Below, one piece after another: positions 40,601 to 47,495 of a DNA stretch of 64,000 nt; within the stretch, counting starts at the first letter, position 1; every line of letters begins with the position of its first letter. Made by a program: the position numbers and the translations under genes. The stretch is taken from contig NW_004190377.2 of assembly GCF_000224145.3 (NCBI RefSeq), forward strand, positions 1 to 64,000, in the 5' to 3' direction. This stretch comes from Ciona intestinalis (Eukaryota; Chordata; Ascidiacea; Phlebobranchia; Cionidae). The notes below the pieces were generated by a model, which did not search any database, was not told the DNA's origin, and saw nothing but the letters and a program-made list of their open reading frames with translations.

Positions 40601-42677
40601 CTATCCTTGCATGACGAGGTAACTATAAGTGATACATTTTATAGACCTAGTGCCCATTTAGAAGTTACAAGTTTGTTTTTTGTCTGTCTTTTATTGTTTG
40701 GATTAACATTCCGACAAAGCATTCAGTGTCTTACCCAATAATTCGCACACCCCAAATGATGGCAGCAAACATTAAATAGATTTATTGAGGTGATCACCCT
40801 AACCATTGTGTTAAGCAGCTGGAATTATTCAAAAACAGCAAAAAAGACCATTTAATATACAATTATTAATTATATATGTATTTGAAATAACCTTACCCAA
40901 GCAGCAGGGTAGAATAGAATTACAGAGCGTCTTTACAATATACTCTTGTATTAAGATGTAAGTAGTGCTCCAACATAGCTCGGTGATTAAACCTGCAACA
41001 GTCAGTGGAACAGTGGCCCTTGCCTTTTCTTCCAAAAACATTGTAACAAGACATATACCTTCCATCAACATTACAGACATATCTAATAACAAAGTAAATT
41101 ATTTATATAGACATAAATTAAAACTAGAGATAAAAATTATCTCACTCATCACAATAATAAAGACCATATCAATTAAAGCAATAAGAATAAAAATAAAAGT
41201 AAGAGGCGCTAAAGTAATCAAAAAATTTAATTAGATTGTCTTTCACTAAAACATCTTGGAATAAAACATACAGTTAAGAAACACGTAGTGGGTTTTACCT
41301 AATTGTTTGAATATTTTGTGTGAAAGTAGCTGCACTCATACTTTGCATTAGGGATAATAAGGCTTTGGCCTTGTCTCTTATTTTACAATATCAATCAAAA
41401 GGTTTTGTTAACCACTGCAGTAGTTACGCATTTATATTTTTTTTCATGTGTAATAACCTTCATGGCCAGAATGCAGATAAGGAAGTTTTCCCATCATTGA
41501 GACAACAGTATTAAAGAAGGTAAAGTAATCCAAACACGGATAAGTGTAATTCACTTTGTTAAAGCAAATATACGAACTGATGGAATAAGTTGTGTTGGTG
41601 ACACTAATTAAATCTTTCTGGTTTTCTGTGACTTCCTTCATTATACTGCAAGAAGAAAGGGATAAAATGTTTTTTCATGTGCTGACTAGGAATGTGCCGA
41701 GTCTAAACCCAATCTGTGACCAAGCGTCACCCTTTTTAAGCATTTTATATGAAGCACTCAGTGCACCTCAGCTTTTACAACTTCAGCACATCCCTAGTGG
41801 CAAAACAACAAACAGTTAATGTTTTAATTTATACATTCCATGTCACACTAAAGTTACAAAGCTAGTATGTACCTTTAGGGCTGATTATTTTTTGTTTTCT
41901 TGTATAAATGTTAATTTACAAAATCCAAGTGACCAATGGGTTAGAGGTTAGAGCTCCGGGAAACATGATACAAATCCAATATTATTACAACGGTCATTAT
42001 GTAAAAATATACTACATAGTGCTTTAGTCATGTTCAAAGTTTTGAACCACTTATTAAAGACCTACCTAAGCAACGCTTTATTGAAATACTTAATAGCAGC
42101 TGATATGTCGGACACCGTTGGTGCATTGCCTGAACTCCATTGTAATCTACTGTAGCAGTCTTGCAAGTATACCAACTTCTTTGAAACTGAAATAAACAAA
42201 GTAAAATACAAGAAAAATATGTTTTATCTTTTTTTATTGAAATTAAAAATTTTGCTAATTGAAAACAAAATATTTACACATGCGACATAGGCAATACACT
42301 AATCAAAGTTGTGTAAACAGTGGAACAGTAATCACTGTAACTGAAATCGGATCATTAATATGACTTAATTTTTGTGGCTTAACAAGCTTTTTTAATAAAT
42401 TTAATTGTGCACAAACATTATGGTTTTATAACGAACTGAAAAGAATAAAATAATAAGTTTTCCAATTCGTGCATCCTTTGTAAGCAAAATTAATATCGGA
42501 TAGAAAAGGAAAGTTTTATTGATTTTGCATGCGCAAAAATGTAATTAATATCAGAGAATACAAGAATAAAATCGCAAATTTTGTTATATTTAAATAAAGT
42601 AACATTTAAAGTAAAAGTAGAAAAGTAGAAAAAAACACCAAAAAAACACACTTACAGTATTCTTCTCTTGTCGACAT
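1608..42677 (-). CDS. UNC79: UNC79 homologue, whole gene (about 55 exons)
   Basis: UNC79 is a large cytoplasmic HEAT/ARM-like scaffold that, with UNC80, binds and stabilises the NALCN sodium-leak channel and so sets resting excitability. Its identity rests on many exons that follow vertebrate UNC79 in order, as I remember that protein. Landmarks are AYAVQLLFHYWPFLHS (exon 6), SPPPLYLCYACSQ (7), LLGQFGVWLLVLLCPP (11), DAKDMFGFIFNRF (17), ESVKDRQILLTTFLRLH (29), QSIRCILHQLAENHIF (41) and LLEFWSRVTPSIL (52). The summed coding length is about 6.4 kb (about 2,135 residues). Human UNC79 is about 2,600, and the shortfall is probably in the variable, disordered middle and in exons I missed. No transmembrane segments or catalytic motifs are expected. 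Exon junctions were placed by GT/AG sites plus phase continuity, not by cDNA. The gene is divergent from the vasa-like gene 7.3 kb upstream. Least certain parts are exons 13, 34, 51 and the 3' end. Confidence 0.92.
2283..6173 (-). CDS. UNC79: UNC79 exons 49-54 (C-terminal region)
   Basis: Exons: 49, 6173-6007; 50, 5502-5313; 51, 4994-4974 (21 nt, tentative); 52, 4149-3958; 53, 3619-3542; 54, 2376-2283. Exon 50 gives VTHIKRLSWILLGTLSHLG. Exon 52 begins LWTVYCEQLSFYLPS and ends near LLEFWSRVTPSIL. Exon 53 gives RHIASLIECLRKYDSSILFK. Exon 54 gives LQPMWTPLLNLQPLVKKWSA. All follow the vertebrate C-terminal order. Vertebrates have about 13 more residues before LWTVYCEQ, so exon 51 may be wrong or one more exon may be missing. 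Confidence 0.88.
2938..3330. repeat. Dispersed repeat fragments in UNC79 intron
   Basis: Bases about 2938-3060 share an AAGCAGCATGTTTGTT core and its flanks with 20040-20180 and 29455-29640. Bases about 3240-3330 (CATGTTTTCGC, then AAAGTTAATTTTCGACA) match 59245-59310 in the vasa-like gene. No coding capacity. Confidence 0.5.
5586..5880 (+). repeat. SINE-like dispersed repeat, copy 1
   Basis: This repeat family has a 3' half with GCCCAAGAACACACATGTTC followed by an AATAGTGGCAAC-like tail. Other copies are near 21700-22000, 24613-24890, 27020-27200, 29040-29130 and 40650-40760. Typical shared words are (G)GACACATACGCCCACAATAG and TAGTGACCACTTG. It is non-coding, and the tRNA-type A/B boxes of a SINE were not clearly found, so SINE-like is descriptive only. 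Confidence 0.5.
6636..8727 (-). CDS. UNC79: UNC79 exons 44-48
   Basis: Exons: 44, 8727-8659; 45, 8246-8133; 46, 7649-7545; 47, 7090-7007; 48, 6725-6636. All are phase 0 on both sides. Sequence follows vertebrate UNC79 closely: SLLEPFSKVLTMLIPSSHFS, then DRDKLFITRLAIAKLIASLK, then FVLLDSGSSVNPRTM, then AMECMKGHLSDCLDILSDEQ. The TA-flanked TIR element (8937-10280) occupies much of the intron upstream of exon 44. Confidence 0.9.
8937..10280 (+). mobile_element. Complete TIR DNA transposon (TATAGTA..GGGGGAAGATGGGACAC family)
   Basis: The left end (GGTGGGGGAAGATGGGACAC, 8944-8963) is mirrored by the right end (GTGTCCCATCTTCCCCCA, about 10253-10270), with flanking TATA at both edges. About 1.34 kb, with no transposase frame, so non-autonomous. 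TA/TATA flanks suggest a Tc1/mariner-like or related integration, which is an inference. Related copies: window start and 43040-45540. It sits in the UNC79 intron between exons 43 and 44. Confidence 0.8.
10408..12983 (-). CDS. UNC79: UNC79 exons 37-43
   Basis: Exons: 37, 12983-12892; 38, 12807-12776; 39, 12545-12488; 40, 12329-12197; 41, 11640-11472; 42, 11038-10953; 43, 10587-10408. Exon 40 starts with RCIHCKENI and runs into a helical stretch, like the C-P-A-C segment of vertebrates. Exon 41 carries KQSIRCILHQLAENHIFSRL. Exon 42 gives IPVLMTCLRGYSGLHHVDVL. Exon 43 gives VLSRLLTNLATYLQYLP. Phases 0, 2, 1, 2, 0, 1, 0 all join. Exons 37-39 are short, charged and weakly conserved. Confidence 0.88.
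14040..14660 (+). mobile_element. piggyBac-like non-autonomous element, degraded copy
   Basis: Shares with 24893-26740 (inverted), 20187-20870 and 37521-38357 the words TTTCCTATTGATACCTTACT, AAACATAAAGCGAATCATCC and ACTCAATAAATTTTGTTCCC. The right end near 14640 has lost the TTAA. The left boundary is unclear. Confidence 0.6.
14975..16977 (-). CDS. UNC79: UNC79 exons 34-36
   Basis: Exons: 34, 16977-16837; 35, 15633-15538; 36, 15082-14975. Exon 34 (NQLQRLMRVCLNTLESEFHG) matches the vertebrate helix after ILYKYPY. Two donors are possible: GTACCT (exon end 16848) or GTAGGG (16837). Only the second gives the phase exon 35 needs, and it sits exactly at the edge of an inserted repeat, so the original donor may have been remodelled. 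Exons 35-36 are polar (VRDLADNEDQTFYSS; SPPAYKDLDSYDSFNVNHS) and fit the disordered segment. Confidence 0.78.
15945..16835. repeat. Composite dispersed repeat in UNC79 exon 34-35 intron
   Basis: Two blocks recur in the vasa-like gene. Bases 15957-16105 and 16530-16830 match 54470-54957 (e.g. AAAGCGTCGCTAA and TTTGATACCGGCAAATTC). Bases 16215-16510 match 60427-60750 (e.g. GTATGCTACCGCATGCGTCT and TCGTGGTTGGTTGGGCAGTG). A repeat boundary (AGGGATGTGCCGA on the minus strand) abuts the exon 34 donor. No protein-coding remnant was recognised. Confidence 0.65.
17267..19619 (-). CDS. UNC79: UNC79 exons 28-33 (best-conserved central block)
   Basis: Exons: 28, 19619-19438; 29, 19177-18976; 30, 18719-18588; 31, 18364-18279; 32, 17888-17715; 33, 17449-17267. 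Exon 29 is the most recognisable in the gene: HEFDESVKDRQILLTTFLRL and, nearer its end, LGQNFPFPV, both near-match vertebrate UNC79. Exon 31 gives QLNYNTVHQLIYAMCR. Exon 33 gives INLG-type helices (HNMNLGNVILPMVLSLLEHV) and SSWLLCIQIILYK. A 152-codon open frame over exon 29 is this exon plus intron read-through at both ends. Confidence 0.94.
20187..20870 (+). mobile_element. piggyBac-like non-autonomous element, 3'-truncated
   Basis: Begins TTAACCCTTAGACCGCAACC: a TTAA target site followed by a CCCTT end typical of piggyBac-type TIRs. The middle matches the full copy at 24893-26740 in opposite orientation. The right end stops after GCTTGCAAAATC without a TTAA. Confidence 0.7.
21351..24470 (-). 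CDS. UNC79: UNC79 exons 22-27
   Basis: Exons: 22, 24470-24322; 23, 24128-23990; 24, 23370-23285; 25, 22597-22487; 26, 22126-21978; 27, 21538-21351. Exon 22 (LDLDIKTQEANSVLSSTNDK) follows the acidic linker. Exon 24 (ELFQLFFLLLSYILPEEESD) and exon 25 (FSISVKLLYGMIK) line up with the vertebrate blocks. Exon 27 (LLVPVLLRASVHLKLGLLSL) is a strong HEAT-like match. The exon 21-22 intron carries a full-length TTAA-flanked element. Confidence 0.9.
21690..22010 (+). repeat. SINE-like dispersed repeat, copy 2
   Basis: Shares AGTGACCACTTG and GCCCAAAAACACATACAGAC with the copy at 5586-5880 and with 24613-24890. It lies in the UNC79 intron just downstream of exon 26 on the transcribed strand. Confidence 0.45.
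22660..22855. repeat. Half copy of the foldback element
   Basis: Matches 31010-31200: TAATAAATG, TGTAAAACAT, TTCGAGTGAAC/TTCGATTGAAC, GACTCAGCACCTTTTCTCCT/AACTCAGCACTTTTTTCCT and TATATTAAAATATTCAT occur in the same order. The inverted partner arm is missing here. Confidence 0.6.
24613..24890 (+). repeat. SINE-like dispersed repeat, copy 3
   Basis: Contains GCTTACAAGTTACCAAGTAT, CCGTTAGTGACCACTGG and TTCAAGGACACATACGCCCA, the family words. It abuts the TTAA of the piggyBac-like element that begins at 24893. The 95-codon minus-strand frame across it is not a gene. Confidence 0.55.
24893..26740 (-). mobile_element. Full-length piggyBac-like non-autonomous element with TTAA on both sides
   Basis: TTAA at 24893-24896 and at 26737-26740 flank an 1.84-kb insert. 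Its end, read on the minus strand, starts TTAACCCTATGAACGTGCCA. A TTAA duplication plus a CCCT end is the signature of piggyBac-type elements (established for the superfamily). No transposase frame survives. Internal blocks recur at 14040-14660, 20187-20870 and 37521-38357. A local stretch near 26035-26160 repeats GTTAGCGAG-like words. It occupies most of the UNC79 exon 21-22 intron. Confidence 0.8.
26773..28022 (-). CDS. UNC79: UNC79 exons 18-21
   Basis: Exons: 18, 28022-27921; 19, 27599-27560; 20, 27379-27301; 21, 26903-26773. Exon 18 (VFLPLEILSSVFCDVKLVY) continues the helical block of exon 17. Exons 19-21 are hydrophilic and Ser/Lys-rich (e.g. SSSATNDGKRSGMW, KSPSFVKSRRS), matching the disordered segment in vertebrates. 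Sequence similarity is weak in exons 19-20, so these rest on splice sites and phase continuity (0, 1, 2, 1). Confidence 0.8.
27020..27200 (+). repeat. SINE-like dispersed repeat, copy 4
   Basis: Shares AGGACACACATGCCCACAGT and surrounding words with the other copies. Truncated on the 5' side. In the UNC79 exon 20-21 intron. Confidence 0.45.
28140..29030 (-). pseudogene. Non-LTR retrotransposon reverse-transcriptase remnant
   Basis: The minus-strand frame near 28930-28802 reads QRQACLTIITCFRTTPTRAL then KAFLNLPHLLL. This matches the conserved RACL-I-G-RTTPT-ALE--L-LPPL motif just after the RT palm in Jockey/LOA/R1-type elements (known family pattern). Downstream on the same strand a diverged AAR-LL stretch and a second frame (28359-28138) may be further remains, but the second is unclassified. 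Frames are broken by stops. Lies in the UNC79 exon 17-18 intron, same strand as the gene. Confidence 0.6.
29830..30030. repeat. Cluster of AATATTGT(G/T)ACG-like motifs
   Basis: At least six related words occur within 200 bp in both orientations: AATATTGTTACG, CAATATTGTGACG, AATATTGCGCAATG, CAATGTTACGTCA, AGTATTGTGATG and CAATATCGTAAC. It could be a diverged tandem array or a transposon terminus. No gene. Confidence 0.45.
30496..34680 (-). CDS. UNC79: UNC79 exons 12-17
   Basis: Exons: 12, 34680-34614; 13, 33877-33870 (8-nt microexon, inferred); 14, 33505-33402; 15, 32868-32788; 16, 32451-32356; 17, 30619-30496. Exons 14-16 read VVVAILSPNPSQNSRVRGYW, then DSIQPLWKHYEDTLTLIVC, then LDMWKRLMPLWLAALND, each matching the vertebrate order. 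Exon 17 carries LSFDAKDMFGFIFNRF. The phase of exon 12 (1) does not fit that of exon 14 (0) unless a short exon of length 2 mod 3 lies between, hence exon 13. Confidence 0.88.
30779..31645. mobile_element. Long foldback (palindromic) element
   Basis: Ends are AAAGGGACATACCAACGAAA on the left and its near-perfect reverse complement (TTTCGTTGGTATGCCCCTTT) on the right. The arms, about 300-360 bp each, are inverted copies: AGACTTTATTATG on the left against CATAATAAAGTCT on the right, and TTCTTCCTCAAGAATATAT against ATATATTCTTGAGGAAGAA. They are separated by about 120 bp. No coding capacity. A diverged half copy lies at about 22660-22850. In the UNC79 intron between exons 16 and 17. Confidence 0.8.
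33870..33877 (-). CDS. UNC79: UNC79 candidate 8-nt microexon (exon 13)
   Basis: Minus-strand CGTATCAG between an acceptor ending CTACAG and a donor GTATTT. Joined to the last G of exon 12 it gives A-Y-Q in frame, just before YLHPWLEKM. Vertebrate UNC79 has a similarly placed K-P-Q-F. It restores the phase between two well-supported exons, but 8-nt matches are common by chance and another small exon could do the same. Confidence 0.45.
35150..35285. repeat. Short dispersed repeat fragment
   Basis: Contains CTTGTTTAGAC and a CAGGCACGCTAACCA tail similar to GGACGCTAACCACTG near 15285 and CAGGCAGGCTAATCA near 24839. Probably a SINE-like 3' tail. Weakly supported. Confidence 0.35.
35589..39415 (-). 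CDS. UNC79: UNC79 exons 7-11 (Cys-rich segment and following helices)
   Basis: Exons: 7, 39415-39270; 8, 38646-38563; 9, 36650-36385; 10, 36192-36056; 11, 35704-35589. Exon 7 has spaced cysteines (SCTNLQCKSPP ... PPPLYLCYACSQ) and exon 9 adds RYCDECFCNL. In vertebrate UNC79 the same stretch is a Cys/His-rich insert that looks zinc-binding, which is an inference from residue pattern only. Exon 11 begins 11 codons upstream of the conserved LLGQFGVWLLVLLC block. Its acceptor at 35705 was fixed by phase, since the nearer AG would create a stop. The exon 8-9 intron contains a piggyBac-like copy at 37521-38357. Confidence 0.9.
37521..38357 (+). mobile_element. piggyBac-like non-autonomous element, internally deleted
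   Basis: Left end CTAACCCTTTGGTTGCGATT (CTAA where TTAA is expected), right end GTCAAAAGGTTAA at 38345-38357. The ends AACCCTTT and AAAGGTT are inverted. Bases about 37695-37795 also match 62545-62640 in the vasa-like gene (GGGAAAACTGC, AAATATAAATGCAAACCGGT), so a second repeat is embedded. In the UNC79 exon 8-9 intron. Confidence 0.72.
40177..42677 (-). CDS. UNC79: UNC79 exons 1-6 (N-terminus)
   Basis: Exons on the minus strand: 1, 42677-42656 (ATG, MSTREEY then a split codon); 2, 42186-42066; 3, 41645-41578; 4, 41082-40897; 5, 40560-40415; 6, 40300-40177. Phases run 1, 2, 1, 1, 0, 1 and every junction joins in frame. The start was chosen because MSTREEYFSKKLVYLQDCY resembles the start of vertebrate UNC79 and no earlier in-frame exon is visible. 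Exon 4 gives IQEYIVKTLCNSILPCCLG, matching the vertebrate segment before the first HEAT-like block. Exon 6 carries the family hallmark LLFHYWP. An exon present in vertebrates between exons 3 and 4 was not found and may be absent or diverged. Confidence 0.9.
40640..40770 (+). repeat. SINE-like dispersed repeat, copy 5 (diverged)
   Basis: AGTGCCCATTTAGAAGTTAC, a T-rich stretch, then CACACCCCAAATGATGGCAGC recalls the family order seen at 24613-24890. Low identity. In the UNC79 exon 4-5 intron. Confidence 0.35.
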
Positions 42678-43035
42678 TGTTTTCACTATGCGGTAAACCA
42701 CAACTACACTGTAAACCACACTACTTTTATAATTTAAACACTATACAGTTGCTGGACACACAAGACGCAAATCTACCGAGGGCTGCTGTGATAACCAAAA
42801 AAATCGATTTTTGAAACCTTAAATCGATAATGGTAAAACGCTGCAATCGACGAAAGCGCATGCCACTCGGATTTAAACAAAGTCAGTTTTACGAAAATAT
42901 GACTAATCGGACACCAGATCACAGCTGAGGTTATTATTAAAAATAAATTATGTACGCAGTACTTTGATTTTGGATGTACGAAGTTTGTTTTGTGGTACTT
43001 CTGCATTTTTAGCAAAAGTTTATTAGATGTTTTTT
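42678..43035. other. UNC79 upstream flank
   Basis: The sequence directly 5' of the UNC79 start codon. It holds CACTATG/AAACCACA words and AT-rich stretches but no confident TATA box, CpG-rich core or other promoter motif. Promoter location is an assumption from position only. Confidence 0.35.
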
Positions 43036-43039
43036 GTTA

Positions 43040-45540
43040 ATAGCGGGTGGGGGAAAATGGGACACATTTTTCTTTTGTTTTCTCGTACAATTTAATAACA
43101 AACAAAGAACATTTAAATTGTTTAAAACACGATCCAAATATATATAGTAGGGTGGGGGAAGATGGGACACTTTGTCAGACGAGACTTTTTTTTTAATTTT
43201 CCTTTACGGACCCCCATTTAATGATAATCAGGAAAATAAGGTTACAGAATTGTTCGACAGTATTATCACGACTTTATAAAACGCCCGTCAAAGCTGATTA
43301 CTGTAGCACTCAGTTTTTAAATATTGAAGAATTATGTAGGATAAAATAGAAACAGTATACTTTGAACAGGTAAAAAATGCGAAATGATAAGGTGCTATTT
43401 TTTAATGCTCGCTAAATCATAGTAAAGCCGATGAAATTTTTAATTTGTGTGTGCGAACAATTACACTAGTTTCATAGCTTCATAAAACAACCTTGAATAT
43501 TTCGTACAGTTTGATTTTGTTTCATAAAACTAGTTTTAGTTTTGTAAAAAAACACTGAGATATAAGCATGAAGAAAATAGGCAGGGGTCAATATGACTTT
43601 AATTTAAGATAAAACCAACAAAAAAATATCGGTTTAACGTTATATATATGAAGTGTACATGGCAAAGAAACTAGCACAGCCTGTTAAATTCGGTAGGTTA
43701 ACTACAAGTTGCAGAATACTGCTAATGTAAATATATAGTAGGGTAGGGGATGATGGGACACTTTGTCAGACGAGACTTTTTTTAATTTTCTTTTTACGGA
43801 CCCCCATTTAATGATAATCAGGAAAATAAGGTTACAGAATTATTCGACAGTATTATCACGACTTTATAAAACGCTCGTCAAAGCTAACTACTGTTTTTAA
43901 ATATTAAAAAAAATATGTAAAATAGAAACAGCCTACTTTGAACAGGTAAAAAATTGCGAAATAGTAAGGTGCTATTTTTTAATGCTCGCTAAATCATAGT
44001 AAAGTCGAAGAATCTTTTTAGTTTGCGTGTGCGAACAACCAAACTAGTTTCATAGCTTCATAAAACAACCTTGGATATTTCGTACAGTTTGATTTTGTTT
44101 CATAAAACTAGTTTTAGTTTTGTAAAAAAACACTGAGATATAAGCATGAAGAAAATAGGCAGGGGTCAATATGGCTTTAATTTGAGGGAATACAACAAAA
44201 AATATCGGTTTAACGTTATATATATGAAGTTTACATGATGGCAAAGAAACTAGCACAGCCTGTTAAATTCGGTAGGTTATGTAGCAATTGAGCGTGTTTC
44301 GAGCACAGATATATATTATATAGTTTTCCAAATTAACTTAATGCATAAATATCGAATAATAAACAGTCGTGTTGCTATTACATCAGTCGTGTTGCTATTA
44401 CACTATTACATCTGGCGTAACTGTGTTTATGATTAAGCGACACATCTTGCGTGTTTCCAACAAGGCAGAAAACGATCTGCCCCAGTCCGTCCGTTCGGCG
44501 AACAGACGTCACTTTTCAGTGTAAAACGTTCTTTCCTGTTACTGCTTTCGCACATGTGTTTCATGCTATAAAAGCCCTCCTATTTTCTGTGTTTGGAGGG
44601 CAGTAGGAGCTTTCTTACACTCTTGCTGTCCCCACGTTTGTCCTGACCCTGATGCGAACGGTTCTACTGCACCCCCCGCCACGATGCGTTGAGATGGGCG
44701 CGACCGTTGAACCTTACATTACCGCACCCCCTACAGTTAACTACAAGTTGCAGAATGCTGCTAATGTAAATATATATCAATTTAGAGTCCCATCTCCCCC
44801 CACATTATAGTTTTGTATGTTTTCATTGCCAAACTTTGAATGGTTTGCTTTTAATTTAATAATTTATACCTCAGGGGTTTTTCAACTATAAGATACTGAT
44901 ATAATAAAAAGATAATGTTTCGAAAATATATTCGAAATTTGGTCATTTGCACTTGCTGGTGAAAATTAATGAGAAGTGCTGTCTTGTGCCAAATACAGAG
45001 TAGTAATATCCAATTTGTAGCAAAAATAAAAACTTTATTAACAGTTATTATCAATTTTCGGTTATTACAAGTTCATATACATTTGTAGGATACAATATTT
45101 ATCCATTAAAGTCCGAACATTTCCCATTGTCGTTCAAACAATACCAATTGTTATGCAATAATAGAATGTATAGGAAACATGTTGAAAACTATAGCAGTAG
45201 GGCAAGAAAAGGAATGTTTAGACTTAATTTTCAAAGCGTACAGTATTATTTCGTGTTACTTACGTACATTCCTATTTATAAATACACTTATTAATCAAAA
45301 TTAACAATGATTTTAAACTGTCCCATCTTATCCTGTGTGTTTTCGAATTTTTAAAATTTCACCTGTTGTGCGGATCGCTAAATAACTCCTCGTGTGTTTT
45401 ATTATATTTTATTTAATTGGTGTCAATTAATAAAGGAATGCTAGTACTAATTCGTGGTATTACCTAAAAATCGTCATCCATTTTGATTTTTGAAATATTT
45501 GGCAATATGTGCTTAAGTGTCCCATCTTCCCATTGTACCA
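43040..45540 (+). mobile_element. Stacked copies of the GGGGGAAGATGGGACAC TIR element
   Basis: Three left ends occur in series: GGTGGGGGAAAATGGGACAC (about 43046), GGTGGGGGAAGATGGGACAC (about 43152) and GGTAGGGGATGATGGGACAC (about 43742). The second and third each run about 590 bp in parallel. The block then continues to one right end, AAGTGTCCCATCTTCCC, near 45515-45531. The complete copy at 8937-10280 has one left and one right end, so this locus shows tandem duplication of the 5' part. A solo LTR interrupts the last copy at 44280-44735. Confidence 0.8.
44280..44735 (+). mobile_element. Solo LTR with 4-bp target duplication
   Basis: A 456-bp insert begins TGTAGCAATTGAGCG and ends GCACCCCCTACA. 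Terminal TGTAG/CTACA are inverted as in LTRs. It is flanked by GTTA on both sides (44276-44279, 44736-44739) and is absent from the sister repeat copies at 9481 and 43693, which give the empty site GGTAGGTTAACTACAA. A TATA-like CTATAAAAGCCC lies near 44567. There is no internal retroelement sequence, as expected after LTR-LTR recombination. Lineage unassigned. Confidence 0.8.
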
Positions 45541-46290
45541 TAAGTTATTTGTTAGCCTAGAAAAAGTAAATACTATTAACAAACTTATTTCATGCTAGTT
45601 GAATAAGCACTTTTTACTTATAATTTACAAGTGCTGATGAACCAAGGTACCAAGTTGATCCTAGAATACAGATATTATGGCGGCAATTTTTGATACTTTT
45701 CACCAGTGCCATTAACCTAAATTGGACACTACCAACTAGTCAAATTAAAAAAAAAAATAAAAAATATTAATTTTGGATATTAACATCGTCCAAAAAACAT
45801 ATTAATAAAATTTCCTTCCGATCCAGCTTCGGATATCTTATAGCGTTACGTAATACCTAAACAAAATATTATTCTTCTTCAAAATATTGGGAGGGTGGGT
45901 TTAGAATACAAACAAATATAAGGGTCGTAACCCGAATCATACTAACATGTTATTCCATCAAAAAAATAACTAGTTTCATTTTTTTAATTAAGAATATTAG
46001 TATTTGTCATAAATGTATATTTATGGAATTCTTCCCAATCCCTTTGAATATGTTATAGCGCTACGTAATACCAGAAATATGAATTATTATTTTCCTTAGA
46101 AGGGTGCGGGAATAGGTATTAAATATATAAAAATAAGTATGATCATAACTTGAATCATATAAATATTAATTTTTTCGATTTTTTTCGCAAAAAATATAAC
46201 TCACGCATACATCTATGTAGGTCACTATAACATGTTGTTCCCATCAAAAAAATTAAAATAAATGAAGTAATATTTTCCCCCAGATTTTTT
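45541..46290. repeat. Intergenic repeat region with two diverged direct repeats
   Basis: Bases about 45779-45970 and 46000-46180 resemble each other: TTATAGCG(T/C)TACGTAATACC, a GGGAGGGTGGG/AGAAGGGTGCGGG block and CATAACTTGAATCATA-like words. No coding capacity. Confidence 0.5.
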
Positions 46291-46757
46291 TGTCGTGATA
46301 TGTTCGTTCCGATCACAGAAATAAAAAAGAATAGAACGCGCATATCCAATGTCGACAAAGGAGAGAGCACGATATATTCTCTCTTTTTTGCGGGTCGTTC
46401 CCGTTTACTATTGTAGTCAATGGATTCGACGGCGTTTTATGTAGTTTTTCTTTACTTTTTGACTTGATTTAAAGTTATAGGGTCAAACAACTATTTTCTA
46501 ATATACAAATATTTTTAACAAACCGTTTACTTAAAGGTTTTTAATTAAAATTATTAAATAATTTAATTTCCTAAAAAGTGGTAAACTGTAAGCGTTAACC
46601 TACTAAATAACTAAACTGGCCTAATAAACTTGAATAGTTGGTGTAGTTTTTAAAATAAACAGCTAAACCCTCCTAAAACTACCATGCGCCTATCTTTTAC
46701 AATGGAGACCAAGCGAAATGGGGACGGAGTTGGCGGTCACGTGAATAGAAAAAAAGA

Positions 46758-46807
46758 NNNNNNNNNNNNNNNNNNNNNNNNNNNNNNNNNNNNNNNNNNN
46801 NNNNNNN
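46758..46807. other. Assembly gap (50 N)
   Basis: A run of exactly 50 N. It lies between one element copy and an unrelated reverse-transcriptase fragment, so the adjacency of those two pieces is unproven. Confidence 0.95.
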
Positions 46808-47495
46808 TTTCACTGAAAGTTTCGAAGTCACACCAAATTGGGTCGCTGCGCAAACCAAATGGGGAGTTTACCTCCACACCTGGTGAAGCGCTAAACGTCC
46901 TGTTTGATGCACACTTCCCGGATGATGTGAACATCACCCATCGACATCAGCACACTGATCCTTCACTTGTGTTGGGAGGATGACGATCTTGAAACAAGAA
47001 TTGTCACCGAAGATCGAGTGAGAGAAGCGATCAAATCATTTGATCCTTACAAAAGTGCAGGCCTGGATAAGATATACCCTGTTTTACTACAGAGAGGAAT
47101 CGACATCCTGGTACCCCACCTCAAAAACCTATATTAATCTTCACTGAAAATGGGTCAGGTCCAATCACGATGGAATGAAGCCAAAGTAGTCTTCCCCCCC
47201 AAACCAGGAAAAGGAGACTACACCTCAGCAAAATCCTATCGCCCACTTAGCCTCACCTCCTTTCTTCTGAAAGGGCTGGAAAGGCTATATTGGTGTATCT
47301 ACAGACAGGTCCCCCTCGGGACTTTCTCCCCTTCACAAATATACCAATATACTTACAGACCTGGCGTCTCGATAGAGAATTCACTACATGCAGTGACCAC
47401 TAAATTTGAAAAGGCTGTTTTCAACGGCCAATTTGGTCTTGGGATCTTTTTGGATATTGAAGGTTCTTTCATAATTTGTAAAAAAAGGTTTTAGA
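46808..47495 (+). pseudogene. Non-LTR retrotransposon reverse-transcriptase fragment
   Basis: Broken frames read, in order: GEALNVLFDAHFPDD, then (shifted) REAIKSFDPYKSAGLDKIYP and LLQRGIDILVPHLKNL, then EAKVVFPPKPGKGDYTSAKS, YRPLSLTSFLLKGLERL and GQFGLGIFLDIEGSF. These are RT fingers/palm motifs of Jockey/LOA-like elements (K-GPD-I-P, PKPGK-D, S-RPISL-S-L-K-LER, A-LDIEGAFD). A frameshift near 46975 and a stop near 47135 break it, and the catalytic FADD box is absent. It is not functional. Confidence 0.85.

Noticed and set aside
46684..46983. A 99-codon frame starting MRLSFTMETKRN as one protein
   Set aside because: It joins transposon non-coding sequence to an RT fragment across a gap, so the fusion is not real.
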